Source of the DNA: Embleya scabrispora DSM 41855
Lineage (GTDB): Bacteria; Actinomycetota; Actinomycetes; Streptomycetales; Streptomycetaceae
NCBI RefSeq assembly: GCF_000372745.1
Contig: NZ_KB889618.1
Coordinates: 141,375-205,374 of the forward strand
Length of the DNA: 64,000 bases
Direction: 5' to 3'
Below, piece after piece: positions 42,993 to 52,117 of this stretch (within the stretch, counting starts at the first letter, position 1; the number at the start of each line of letters is the position of its first letter). The notes under the pieces are model-generated. The model worked only from the letters and a program-made list of their open reading frames with translations. It was not told the DNA's origin and did no database searches. The position numbers and the translations under genes were made by a program.

Positions 42993-43715
42993 TCAGCTCG
43001 TCGCGCGTACCGCATCGCGGATCAGTTCGGCGACCTCCTTGGGCCGGGACACGGCCACGGCGTGCGAGGCGCCCTCGATCTCGACGATCGTCGCCCCGGC
43101 CCGCTTGGCTCCGAAGCGCTCGACCTCGGGGTTGATCGCCTGGTCCGCGCCGGCCACGAGCGCCCAGGAAGGCTTGGTCTTCCACGCGGCGGCCGAGGCC
43201 GTCTCCGTGAATGCCGAGGCGGCCAGCGGACGCTGCGCCACCGCAAGGACCTCGGCGGCGGCGGCGGGGACGTCGGCGGCGAAAATGTCCGGGAACGCCT
43301 CGGCCTTGATGGTGACTTCCACGGCAGGCTCCGCCCCCTCCGCGGGGTACGTCGCCTCCTGCAGGTTGTCGACGAGCGGCGAGAGGGGGAAGCGGCCCTG
43401 CAACTCGCCCAGGCTCTCGCCCTCTTCGGTGACGTAGGCCGCTACGTAGACCAGCCCGACGACGTTCTCCGCAGCGCCTGCCACGGAGATGATCGCACCG
43501 CCGTAGGAGTGGCCGACGAGCACCACCGGCCCGTCGATCTGCGCAGCCACGGACGCGATGTACGCGGCGTCGGACGCCAGGCCGCGCAGCGGGTTCGGTG
43601 GCGCGACCACCGGGATGCCGTGGTTCTGCAGTTCCGCGACGACCCCGGTCCAACTGGCGGCGTCCGCGAAGGCCCCGTGCACGAGCACGGCTGTGGGGGT
43701 GGGATTCGTGGTCAT
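42993..43715 (-). CDS. Alpha/beta hydrolase, paralogue 1 (240 aa)
   Basis: The protein has HGAFADAASWTGVV as oxyanion region and the nucleophile elbow GHSYGG with Ser70, then WKTKPSWALVAGADQAINPE and EGASHAVAVSRPKEVAELIR for the Asp/His end. It is 45-60% alike to the hydrolases at 45761 and 46694. It follows the HSL-type hydrolase by 56 bases and is probably cotranscribed with it. Ribosome site AGGGAGA is about 12 bases from ATG. The family comprises esterases of unknown substrate. Confidence 0.87.
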   Translation of the reverse strand: MTTNPTPTAVLVHGAFADAASWTGVVAELQNHGIPVVAPPNPLRGLASDAAYIASVAAQIDGPVVLVGHSYGGAIISVAGAAENVVGLVYVAAYVTEEGESLGELQGRFPLSPLVDNLQEATYPAEGAEPAVEVTIKAEAFPDIFAADVPAAAAEVLAVAQRPLAASAFTETASAAAWKTKPSWALVAGADQAINPEVERFGAKRAGATIVEIEGASHAVAVSRPKEVAELIRDAVRATS

Positions 43716-43771
43716 TTTCGGGTTGTTCTCCCTGTTGTCGGGGCTTTCCGAGGTCGACGTGGAGCGCGGTA

Positions 43772-44743
43772 TCAGCCGGTGTGGAGCGCGGTGCGCAGGG
43801 TGTCGGCGGCCAGCGTGATGGCGGCCTGGGCGGCGTGGGTCTCCCGGAGGGCGTCGAGCATGACGAAGTCGTGGATGATGCCCTGGAAGCGGACGGCGGT
43901 GACGGGGACGCCGGCTTCGCGCAGCTTGTTGGCGTAGGCCTCGCCTTCGTCGCGCAGCACGTCGGCCTCGCCGGTGATGACCAGGGCCGGCGGCAGGCCG
44001 GTGAGCTGTTCGGTGGTGGCCCGTAGCGGGGAGGCGGTGATCTGGGCGCGGTCGGCCTCGTCGGTCGTGTACTGGTCCCAGAACCACTGCATGCCGTCGC
44101 GGCGCAGGAAGTAGCCCTCCGCGAACTGGTGGTAGGAGCCGGTGTCGAAGTTCGCGTCGGTGACCGGGTAGAACAGCACCTGCTGCACGAGCGGGATATC
44201 GCCGCGTTCCTTGGCCATCAGGGTCAGTGCCGCGGTCATGTTGCCACCGACGGAGTCGCCGGCGACGGCCTGCCGCGAGCCGTCCAGGTTCTTGGACGAG
44301 CCCTGCTGGACGACCCATTTCGCGACCGCGTAGTTCTGCTCGATGGCGACCGGATAGCGGGCCTCGGGGGAGAGGTCGTATTCGGGGAAGACCACGGCGG
44401 CGTTCGCGCCGACGGCGAGTTCGCGTACGAGGCGGTCGTGGGTGTGGGCGTTGCCGAACACCCAGCCCGCGCCGTGGATGTAGAGGATCACCGGCAGGGT
44501 CCCTTCCACGCCGGCGGGGCGCACGATGCGGGCGCGGACACTGCCCGTCGGACCGCCCGAGACGGTGATCCATTCCTCGTCGATCTGCAGCTTGTCGGTC
44601 TCGCCGGACTGCACCCCGTCGACCGCCTTCCGGCCCTCGGCCGGCGGCAGGTCGAACAGATAGGGCGGATTGGCGGTCGCTTCGGCGAAAGCAGCGGCCG
44701 CCGGCTCCAGCACCGGCTGAACCGGCTCTACAACGTCGGACAT
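43772..44743 (-). CDS. HSL-type alpha/beta hydrolase (323 aa)
   Basis: ATG 44743 follows AGGAGA by seven bases. Motifs are HGAG at 90-93, FPEYDLSPEARYPVAIEQNY and the elbow GDSVGG with Ser164. The C-terminal part has GEADVLRDEGEAYANKLREA and IIHDFVMLDALRET, matching the paralogue at 39404, whose nucleophile is Cys. The gene leads a two-gene operon with a second hydrolase. It is preceded by the shared promoter element at 44820-44853. Confidence 0.88.
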   Translation of the reverse strand: MSDVVEPVQPVLEPAAAAFAEATANPPYLFDLPPAEGRKAVDGVQSGETDKLQIDEEWITVSGGPTGSVRARIVRPAGVEGTLPVILYIHGAGWVFGNAHTHDRLVRELAVGANAAVVFPEYDLSPEARYPVAIEQNYAVAKWVVQQGSSKNLDGSRQAVAGDSVGGNMTAALTLMAKERGDIPLVQQVLFYPVTDANFDTGSYHQFAEGYFLRRDGMQWFWDQYTTDEADRAQITASPLRATTEQLTGLPPALVITGEADVLRDEGEAYANKLREAGVPVTAVRFQGIIHDFVMLDALRETHAAQAAITLAADTLRTALHTG

Positions 44744-44819
44744 GTGAATCTCCTGAGTTTCATGTGATGTTCCGGCCCCTCCGGGCCAGACACGGAGATC
44801 TGCGGGGCCGTCGATCCTT

Positions 44820-44853
44820 ACGCTAAAACCCTGAAGGCGGCGGAGATTGACCG
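44820..44853 (-). promoter_or_regulatory. Shared promoter-like element, copy B (hydrolase operon)
   Basis: Minus strand CGGTCAAT-N19-TTAGCGT, identical in both blocks and spacing to copy A at 42686-42719. Its TAGCGT lies 77 bases upstream of ATG 44743. Confidence 0.6.
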
Positions 44854-44902
44854 TCAGTGCACCGGGTTTGACCTCACAACGCATGGAAGCGAGGACAAGG
44901 AC

Positions 44903-45190
44903 GTGGCCGGCCGTGTCGGCCCGGCCACGAAGTTCGTCGACGCCCGCGGCCGCCGGATGGTCCCCGGCCTCTACGACTCCCGCCTGCACGCCATCCGGGA
45001 GGGGCTCAACTACGTGCTGGAGCTGCGTTGGGACGGCGTCCGCACGCTGCGCCGGGGCCTGGCGATGCCGCGTGAACAGGCGGCCCGCACGCCGAAGGCC
45101 AGTGGGTTCGGCTGGTGGGGGATGGTCGGCCGAGCAGTTCGCCGAACGGCTGCTGCCGACCGTCGCCGAGTTCAGGCGGGCCGTCGTCCG
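44903..45190 (+). pseudogene. Amidohydrolase (YtcJ-like) fragment
   Basis: The plus frame reads KFVDARGRRMVPGLYDSRLH, then AIREGLNYVLELRWDGVRTL and RRGLAMPREQAARTP, the early part of the amidohydrolase-3 barrel. After about 45110 it continues in another frame (GGWSAEQFAERLLPTVAEFR). The metal-binding HxH is altered to DSRLH and the rest of the gene is missing. Confidence 0.6.
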
Positions 45191-45407
45191 GTGTGTGGCT
45201 CGTGCACCCGGTTGGCGCGGCACAACAGGCGAGCGCGACAGGGAGGGTTCTACGGTCGGTGCGCCACATTGCTTCCTCTGGAATCACTGACGCCGCTGGA
45301 GGTACGTGTCGGCCGGACAGCGCAAGTTCGCCGCGTTGGTTGTGGATGGTGGCCGCGGTGACTACGGGCGGCGGTTCCGCGCCGAAGTGGGTGGCCCGCG
45401 CCGGTGC

Positions 45408-45731
45408 TCAGCCGGCGGGCCGAGTGGCCCGTTCGAGTGCGAGCGGCACGGATTGGTAGCGGCGGCCCGTGGTGTGTTGCATGCCGATCTCACAGGTGCG
45501 GTTGGCCGACAGGTAGGCGTCGAACGCGCCCGACGTGACCTCGGCGGCCTCGTGTGCCGTCGCCGCCTCGGTCGGTTCCTTGTGCAGCAGTCCCCGGTCG
45601 CCGGCGAAGCCGCAGCACTCCGCGTAGACGGGCACCCGGACGTCCCGCGCGATGAACTCGGCGACGGCCTGAAGCTGGTCGACGTCCTTGAGGTGTCGCA
45701 TGGAGCAGGTGGGGTGGAGCACCGCGCTGTG
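45408..45731 (-). pseudogene. C-terminal fragment of an FAD/Fe-S oxidoreductase (D-lactate dehydrogenase type)
   Basis: The minus frame reads VLHPTCSMRHLKDVDQLQAV, then VPVYAECCGFAGDRGLLHKE and FDAYLSANRTCEIGMQHTTG. These are the CCG cysteine-rich repeats at the end of Fe-S linked FAD oxidases. The FAD domain and the start are missing. The fragment abuts the downstream end of the Tat hydrolase gene. Confidence 0.65.
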
Positions 45732-45760
45732 TCGCCGACGTGGGCGAGGAATGCGTCTGG

Positions 45761-46615
45761 TCAGTGGTCGGAGCGGACGGAACGGACCGCCCGCAGGATC
45801 AGGTCGGTGACAGGGCCGGGATCGCTCACGGCGGCTGCGTGCGGGGCGCGGACAGTGACCGTGTGGGCGCGGGCGCGCTCGGCCATCCAGCGCTCGGCGG
45901 CCGGTGGGATGTTGCGGTCCTCGGCGGCCACGAGATACCAGCTGGGGATCCTCTTCCACGCGGCCGCGGCGGCCGGCTCCTGGAGAGCCGCCAGGGTGAT
46001 CGGACGCTGTCCCGCGGCCATGACCTGGGCGGTCCGCAGCGGAACGCCGGCCGCGAACTGCTTGCGGAACAGGTCCTTCTTGATGACCAGTTCCTCCCCC
46101 TGTCCGCCATCGGGCAACGGGTAGTACCGGGTGGCGGTGGCCTGTCCCAGAGTGCTGCCCGGGAACTTGTCGGTGAGCTGGAGCGCGCTCTCCCCGATGT
46201 CGGGAACGAACGCGGCGATGTAGACCAGTGCCTTGACCTGAGGCGCGCCGGCCGCGGCCTGGCTGATGACCGCTCCGCCGTAGGAGTGGCCCACCAGCAC
46301 GATCGGTCCGGAGACGCTGTCCACGACGCTGCGAATGTAGGCGGAGTCGCTCGCCAGTCCGCGCAGCGGCAGGGCCGGTGCCAGTACACGGTGGCCCTGT
46401 CGCTGCAGGCGTTCGACGACCGCGCTCCAGTTGGAGGAGTCGGCGAACGCGCCGTGGATCAAGACGATGGTGGGTGCGGCAGGGCGCCCGCGCCGTTCGG
46501 CCGGACGGTCGGCCGTCGCCGACTGCGCGGCCTGCGCGACACCGGCGGTCCCCAGGGCGGCTGCGCCGGCCAGGAGGGACACGGTGACGGTGCGGCGTGA
46601 GATCGGTGGGTTCAT
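45761..46615 (-). CDS. Tat-exported alpha/beta hydrolase, paralogue 2 (284 aa)
   Basis: The N-terminus SRRTVTVSLLAGAAAL is a twin-arginine signal ending near residue 30 (VAQAAQSA). The hydrolase core has HGAFADSSNWSAVV, the elbow GHSYGG with Ser111, and WYLVAAEDRNIPPAAERWM. It is the exported member of the three small hydrolases here. A truncated copy of its C-terminus lies at 35800-36026 on the other strand. It precedes the Fe-S oxidase remnant; the next hydrolase gene lies 79 bases upstream in the same direction. Confidence 0.88.
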   Translation of the reverse strand: MNPPISRRTVTVSLLAGAAALGTAGVAQAAQSATADRPAERRGRPAAPTIVLIHGAFADSSNWSAVVERLQRQGHRVLAPALPLRGLASDSAYIRSVVDSVSGPIVLVGHSYGGAVISQAAAGAPQVKALVYIAAFVPDIGESALQLTDKFPGSTLGQATATRYYPLPDGGQGEELVIKKDLFRKQFAAGVPLRTAQVMAAGQRPITLAALQEPAAAAAWKRIPSWYLVAAEDRNIPPAAERWMAERARAHTVTVRAPHAAAVSDPGPVTDLILRAVRSVRSDH

Positions 46616-46693
46616 CGTTCGCTCTCTGCGAAGGGGTGGAGGCGGTCGTGGTGCGACGGCCGGTCGGACGGGCGCGAGCCGGTGCGCGTGGGG

Positions 46694-47419
46694 TCAGTCG
46701 GAGGTGGCCCGTACGGCTTCCTCGATCAGGTCGACGACGCGGTCGGGGTGGGCGAGCATCACCAGGTGGGAGGAGTCGACCTCGACGGTGGTCATGCCGG
46801 CCCGCCGGTAGCCGTAGCGCTCCACGTCGGGGTTGATGGTGTGGTCGGACGAGGCGACCAGGCCCCAGGACGGCCTGGTCTTCCAGGCGGCGGCCGGGGC
46901 TGCTTCGGCGAAGGCCTGCGCGGCCAGCGGGCGCTGGGATACGGCGAGGACGGCGGCGAGCCGCGGGTCGATGTCGGCGGCGAAGATGGCCGGGAACTTG
47001 TCGGTCCGGACCGACACGTCGGTGCCGGGCGTGGCCGAGCCCTCGATCGGGAAGGGGGTGTAGACGAGTGCGGCGGCGAGGTCGCTGTCCGGGAAGCGGC
47101 CCTGCAGTTCGCCGAGGCTCTCGCCCTTCTCCAAGGCGTAACCGGCCAGGTAGACCAGCGCCTTCACGTTGTCCTCGGTGCCGGCGACCGTGATGACCGC
47201 TCCGCCGTAGGAGTGGCCCACCAGGACGACCGGACCGGGTATCTGCCGGACGACGGAGGCGACGTAGGCGGCGTCCCCTATCAGACTGCGGTTGGGCACG
47301 GCCGGGGCGACCACGTCCAGGCCGCGGGCGATCAGCCGGGGGATGACCTGGGCGTAGCTGGAGGCGTCGGCGAAGGCGCCGTGCACGAGGACGACGGTCG
47401 GCTTGTCGGAACTGGGCAT
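46694..47419 (-). CDS. Alpha/beta hydrolase, paralogue 3 (241 aa)
   Basis: The start at ATG 47419 has GAGGGAG six bases upstream. The protein has HGAFADASSYAQVI, the elbow GHSYGG with Ser70, WKTRPSWGLVASSDHTINPD and SSHLVMLAHPDRVVDLIEEA. It is closest to the paralogue at 42993 (cytosolic, no signal) and precedes the Tat hydrolase in the same direction. A role in ester or lactone hydrolysis is likely. The substrate is unknown. Confidence 0.88.
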   Translation of the reverse strand: MPSSDKPTVVLVHGAFADASSYAQVIPRLIARGLDVVAPAVPNRSLIGDAAYVASVVRQIPGPVVLVGHSYGGAVITVAGTEDNVKALVYLAGYALEKGESLGELQGRFPDSDLAAALVYTPFPIEGSATPGTDVSVRTDKFPAIFAADIDPRLAAVLAVSQRPLAAQAFAEAAPAAAWKTRPSWGLVASSDHTINPDVERYGYRRAGMTTVEVDSSHLVMLAHPDRVVDLIEEAVRATSD

Positions 47420-47790
47420 GGGAAACTCCCTCATCAATGGGCTGGTGGCTGTCGCATGGCCTGTCGGCCGAGTCGGGGCTGCCGTGGCGGCCCCTTTGCC
47501 GTGAGGTGTCGCGGGCCGGCCTCGGGATCGGTTGGTGTGCGGTGTGCACTGACCGGGCGGCCGTGGACTCTGTCGGAGGGTTCCCGTCGGACTCCGCGCG
47601 GGGGTCTTGTCGAGCGGGAAATCGCCGACACGTGGGCAACTTTAGGGACTGCCGAGCGGCGTGTTTGTCTGTCCGCGCCCTGGCTGTGGCCTATGCGTGC
47701 CCACGTTGTCGGGCGGCACCGGCGGGGCGGCGTTGCCCTGGCACGGAAGTGGGCCGGGGCCGCAATCGGCCCCGGCCCACGTTCCGCTGC
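47420..47790. other. Intergenic region (371 bp)
   Basis: No supported gene. It contains the promoter region of the hydrolase at 46694 and the degraded end of the epoxide-hydrolase remnant. Confidence 0.4.
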
Positions 47791-48001
47791 TGTTCCCCGA
47801 GTTCGCTTCGGCGATGGTCCGCTTGTCGTAGCCGGAGGCGGGCTTTTCCGTGTCTCCGTAGCCGCGAAGGTCCGGCGCGATCACGGTGAACCGCTCGGCC
47901 AGTACGGGTATTTGCTTACGCCACCCGTACCAGGTCTCGGGGAAGCCGTGCAGCAGGTAGACCGGCGGGCCTTGTCCCGCGGTCACCCAGTGCCGGTTCA
48001 C
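47791..48001 (-). pseudogene. Epoxide hydrolase-like alpha/beta hydrolase, N-terminal fragment
   Basis: The minus frame reads [20 protein letters not shown], then [20 protein letters not shown] and [20 protein letters not shown]. This is the start of an epoxide hydrolase or haloalkane dehalogenase type enzyme with the HGFPE oxyanion motif. The sequence becomes unrelated after about 47800 and the nucleophile is missing. Confidence 0.65.
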
Positions 48002-48438
48002 GCGTGCGGGCCGGTTCCCCGGCCTTCCGCTCGATCCGGCCTGCCTGGACGTCCGCCGGCCTGCGCCTGCACACACCGGCCGGCCTGGGCCTGCCGGTCG
48101 CCAAGCAGCCGGGTGGCGATCTCCGGTGAGTGGATGGAGCCGTGCCAGGCGAGGTAGGCCCCCCACCGGGCGAGGCGTGCAGTGAACTCCTACAGCGCGT
48201 AAGGTACTTGCCTTGCCTCGACGATCTCCCTCAAGCGGCTTGACGCGATGCGGCAGCCTCGGAGAGGTAGCCGATGGTGCCCTGGGTTCTCAGGGCCCTA
48301 TGGACGCGGAACGATCAAGTGCAGGTTTCCTGGCCCGCAGGACCCCGCGTACGCCGCCGGCCTGCCCGTGAGCTGCGCTTCGGCGCCGGCAGCGAAGGCC
48401 GCGACCTCCTCGTGTCGAACCTGGACCCACTCCAGGGC

Positions 48439-48636
48439 GTCGTGCACGCCGGGCTGGGCCTGGCCTCACAGCTCGTGCAGCAGGCGCTGACCGACGTCCG
48501 CGCCTCGGGGCAGCGCATTGTGCCTGTCTGCCCCTACGCCGCGAAGTTCCTCAAAATGCATGACGAGTTCGACGACATCACCGACCCCGTGACCCCTGAG
48601 ATCCGGCAGTGTCCGGCAGCCGCGCTGTCACGTTGA
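48439..48636 (+). pseudogene. GNAT acetyltransferase (YjdJ/NATD1-like) fragment
   Basis: The plus frame reads [20 protein letters not shown], then QRIVPVCPYAAKFLKMHDEF to a stop at 48634-48636. The acetyl-CoA loop (GxGLAxxLV) and the CPYA motif identify the C-terminal half of a short GNAT protein. The N-terminal half is not recognisable. Confidence 0.6.
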
Positions 48637-48684
48637 TCGTTTCCGCTTACCGCATGCCCGACAGGTACCGGGCGACGCCGCCGC

Positions 48685-48703
48685 TCATCTCTCTATGAGA
48701 TGA
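48685..48703. promoter_or_regulatory. Palindrome upstream of the MFS gene
   Basis: TCATCTC and GAGATGA form perfect 7-bp arms around TCTAT. It lies 84 bases upstream of the MFS start, and a repressor site is plausible. Confidence 0.5.
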
Positions 48704-48786
48704 CTGATATCCCCGATCATCGCTCCTGGTGAGGAAGGGAAAGCTGCGTTCCCGCGGTTGTGCCCGTGTGACGAAAGAAGGTGCAC

Positions 48787-50034
48787 ATGTCCACAAGGTC
48801 CAAGCTCCGCACTTCGCCCCGGTCCATGAGGGCCTCACAAGGCGTGCCGGGCTGGCTGGTCGCGCTCCTGGCCGTCGCGTCCGGGACGACGGTCGCCAAC
48901 CTCTACTACGCCCAGCCTCTGCTGTCCTCGCTGAGCGGTGTCTTCCACATCAGCACAGCCACGGCCGGGATACTGATCACGCTCACCCAGGTCGGCTACG
49001 TCTTCGGCATGATCTTCCTGGTTCCGCTCGGCGACCGGCTGGAGAAGCGCAATCTGGTCACCGTCCTCCTGATGATCACGGCCCTCGCCCTCGTGGCGGC
49101 CGGCCTCGCCACGAGCTTCCCCATGCTGCTGATCGCGTCGCTGATCAGCGGTTCCACCTCCGTCGTGGCTCAGATCCTGGTGCCCTTCGCGGCGAACCTG
49201 GCCCCGGACCATGCCAGGGGCCGCATCGTCGGACGGGTCATGAGCGGTCTGCTCGCCGGCATTCTGCTCTCCCGAACCCTGAGCAGCCTGGTCTCCGACA
49301 TCGCAGGCTGGCGCGTCGTCTTCCTCGGCTCCGCCGTTCTGATGGTCGTGCTCACGGTGGCCCTGCGTGTGGCCCTGCCACAACACGCACCCACCACATC
49401 CATTCCGTACCACCACGTGCTGCGCTCCACCGTCCAGCTGGTGCGCACGCATCCCGTGCTGCTGCGGCGAGGGCTGTACCAGGCGGCGATGTTCGGCGCG
49501 TTCAGTGCGTTCTGGACCACTGTTTCTTTTGTTCTGACCGGTCCCCGCTTCCACTACTCACCGGTCGGAGTCGGCGTCTTCGCCCTGGTGGGCGCGGCCG
49601 GAGCAGCCATCGCTCCGTTCGCCGGGCACTGGGCCGACCGAGGGCTCGTGCGTCCCATGACCGGGGCTGCGTTCCTTGTGACCGCGCTGGCCTTTGCTGT
49701 CGCGGGTCTGGGCGGGCACAGTATCGTCCTGATCGCCCTGGCTGCGATCCTGATCGACATGGCTGTGCAGACGACACTCATCCTGGGGCAGCACACCGTT
49801 TACCAGCTCGACCCGACCGCCCGCGCCCGCCTCAACAGCGCCTTCATCGCCATGTTCTTCGTCGGCGGTGCGATCGGCTCCCAGCTGGGGGCGATCGTCT
49901 ACCACGCTGCCGGCTGGGCCGGTCTGACCGGCTTGGGCGCCGCTCTCCCGCTGGCCGCTCTCGCCTACTGGGCCGTTGAACGCCAACCGCAGCCGGCCCC
50001 GACAGAGAGCACCTCGCCAGACTCGTCCGCCTGA
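48787..50034 (+). CDS. MFS transporter (DHA1-like, 415 aa)
   Basis: The ATG at 48787 has an AAGG site five bases upstream. The protein has about 12 hydrophobic segments, a cytosolic basic start, and the conserved loop motif FLVPLGDRLEKRNLVTVLLM between helices 2 and 3, with SLISGSTSVVAQILVPFAAN following. It fits drug/sugar efflux MFS permeases related to AraJ/YdhP. A palindrome upstream could bind a repressor. The convergent AraC gene downstream may regulate it, but there is no direct sign. Confidence 0.9.
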   Translation: MSTRSKLRTSPRSMRASQGVPGWLVALLAVASGTTVANLYYAQPLLSSLSGVFHISTATAGILITLTQVGYVFGMIFLVPLGDRLEKRNLVTVLLMITALALVAAGLATSFPMLLIASLISGSTSVVAQILVPFAANLAPDHARGRIVGRVMSGLLAGILLSRTLSSLVSDIAGWRVVFLGSAVLMVVLTVALRVALPQHAPTTSIPYHHVLRSTVQLVRTHPVLLRRGLYQAAMFGAFSAFWTTVSFVLTGPRFHYSPVGVGVFALVGAAGAAIAPFAGHWADRGLVRPMTGAAFLVTALAFAVAGLGGHSIVLIALAAILIDMAVQTTLILGQHTVYQLDPTARARLNSAFIAMFFVGGAIGSQLGAIVYHAAGWAGLTGLGAALPLAALAYWAVERQPQPAPTESTSPDSSA

Positions 50035-50240
50035 CGTCGACCAGCCGGGCCCGATCAAGTCCAACCGGCAATAGAGATCGGACGCGGCTCGTGGTCGCGC
50101 TGTGCGTACTGCCCGCCTTCGCCGACAGCCGGCCGGCCTACACACTCGTCATGTTCAGCGGACGACGCCGCCAAGGCGGGATCGGCACGCTCGCACGGGG
50201 CCGGTCCGTGCGGTGCGGCCCGGCGGAGCGTCGCCTGGGT

Positions 50241-51200
50241 TCACACGTGGTACGTGCTGGACTGCCAGTCCCTGGGCGACATCCCGTACGCGGTGCGAAA
50301 GGCCCGGCTGAAGTGCGACGGGCTCACGAAGCCCCAGCGCTGAGCCACCGCCGAGACGGTAGGTGCGGACCGCGACTGCCTGGACAGCTCCCGTCGGCAC
50401 CTCTCCAGGCGCTCGCGGTGGATCCAACGGCTCACCGTGGTCCCCTCCGCCTGGAAGATCTTGTGCAGATACCGGACGGACATGTGGTGCGCGCACGCGA
50501 TCATCTCCGGAGAGAGACCTGGATCGGCCAGGTGTCGCAGGATGTACTCCTTGATACGGGCCAGCATTCCACGGGCCATCTCCGACGCATGGGGGTTCAG
50601 TAGCCCCTGCCGCTCGCGCACCAGCACCGTCAGCAGATCGACGGCAGTCATCGCGAGTTGCCGGCCTGTGTACGGGTCGAACCCGGCCGCCCGGTCCGCC
50701 AGACGTTCCAGATGGCCGGCGACGACTCCGGACGTGCCGCAGTGGCTGTCGAAGACGGTCCCCGTGATCGCCCGCAGTTCGGTGTCCGTCACGGCCAGCA
50801 CATCCTTCGGCACCCGGATCGATGTGAACCGGAAGTTGTCCGGCTGTTCCCTGCCGTAGGGCCGGCCGGCGTCGGAACAGGTAAAAGTACCGGGGCGGAC
50901 CAGGGCCTGGCGCCCGTCCTGAGTGAGCCGCCCGGTTCCCTGGTGCTGGAGCGTGATGGTCATGTACTCCGCTCCGCCCCTGGAGATCAGGGAGGCGTGG
51001 CGCGACACGCTCGCGGGGCCTGCCTCGACCACCGAAATCTGGAGGGGGCCGAGTGTATCGACGGTTATCGTCCCCATCGCGGGCTCGCGCTCGTGCAGCG
51101 TGACGTCCATCGGAACCAAGGTGTCGGAGACGATGCTCTGCCAGTAGTCGGCCCGCTCGGACGGAGGCAGCGGCTGGACGGAGAGTACGACGGACATCAT
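50241..51200 (-). CDS. AraC-family transcriptional regulator, full length
   Basis: A 319-residue protein with an N-terminal AraC-binding-like domain (residues 5-190, EREPAMGTITVDTLGPLQIS, then LTQDGRQALVRPGTFTCSDA) and a C-terminal two-HTH domain (ARIKEYILRHLADPGLSPEM, then RYLHKIFQAEGTTVSRWIHR and AVAQRWGFVSPSHFSRAFRT). Two adjacent ATG codons follow GAGAGG. It is convergent with the MFS gene. The truncated AraC protein at 40456 is its closest relative in the window. Confidence 0.88.
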   Translation of the reverse strand: MMSVVLSVQPLPPSERADYWQSIVSDTLVPMDVTLHEREPAMGTITVDTLGPLQISVVEAGPASVSRHASLISRGGAEYMTITLQHQGTGRLTQDGRQALVRPGTFTCSDAGRPYGREQPDNFRFTSIRVPKDVLAVTDTELRAITGTVFDSHCGTSGVVAGHLERLADRAAGFDPYTGRQLAMTAVDLLTVLVRERQGLLNPHASEMARGMLARIKEYILRHLADPGLSPEMIACAHHMSVRYLHKIFQAEGTTVSRWIHRERLERCRRELSRQSRSAPTVSAVAQRWGFVSPSHFSRAFRTAYGMSPRDWQSSTYHV

Positions 51201-52117
51201 GACCTCTCGTCATGGTCGTGCAGACGCTCCCTGGGGAGCGTCGGAACAGTAGGAAATCCAGTCTCGGACCATCAGCTGTCGTCGCCATCAGTCACCCGAC
51301 TGGTGATCTGTCCAATATCCCGTACCCGGCTCATGCTGTGGCGGCGGGCAGGTGGTGTCCCCGCCGCGCGCCGGGCCGGGGACGCGCCATGCGTCCTCGG
51401 CCGCTCTCACCGCAGGCGAGCGCGGAGGAACCCGCCGCCGAGCCGTACGGCCGCCCGCGACTGCGCTCGTTCCAGTTGCGTGATTGTGGCTCGATTACGC
51501 GCACCTCGACGAAGCGGGCGATCTCGACGAGGTTGCGGCGGCTGGAGAACCGCAGGATGGCCGCCACTCCTCCCGCTCTTCGTCTCCACCCCGTCCTCAC
51601 CGCCGCCCGGGCCCCGGTGCTGCTCCCGGTCTCGTTCGTCGGGTTGTTCCCCGTCCCGTCCGCTCTTCGCCCTCGTGGTCGGGGCCGCGTTCTCCCTGGG
51701 GTGTGCCGTTGACCTGGGGGACGGCGAGGACGTCGACGATGTCGGCGTCGTGGGCGCGCAACGCCTGGAGGACGCGTTGGAGGGGTCGCCGGCTCGGCGA
51801 GTGCAGCTCTACATGGGTTTGTCCGTGGTGTGTGTGGGGTGTCCCCGGAGTCGGTACATGAGGAAGCCGCAGGTAGTTCCAGCGTGGGCCGGGCGGTGAC
51901 GTCGGAGTGCGTGGGTTGGTGGTGACACAAGCTGACGAATCTGCTGACACCTGGATGCAGCGTTCCACACCTCGTCGTGACCCCACACCACCCCGGCCGG
52001 GCGGCCGACCCGAACCGCCCGGCCCGGGCCGTGGCCCGTCCGGCACGGCCCCGGCTCCGTGTGCCCACTGCCGCGGCGCTCGTGCCGCGCCGTTTCGGTC
52101 CGTTCGCCGGCCGGGGC
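51201..52117. other. No supported intact gene (917 bp)
   Basis: Frames are Arg/Pro-rich. A minus piece at about 51690-51830 (THVELHSPSRRPLQRVLQAL, then RAHDADIVDVLAVPQVNG) resembles the N-terminal region of DUF389-type proteins, but no continuous frame follows. The rest is unassigned. Confidence 0.4.

Noticed and set aside
45408..47639. A 743-codon minus-strand frame over three genes
   Set aside because: Only its last 100 codons (the Fe-S oxidase remnant) look like protein; the rest is the third-position shadow of the two hydrolase genes.
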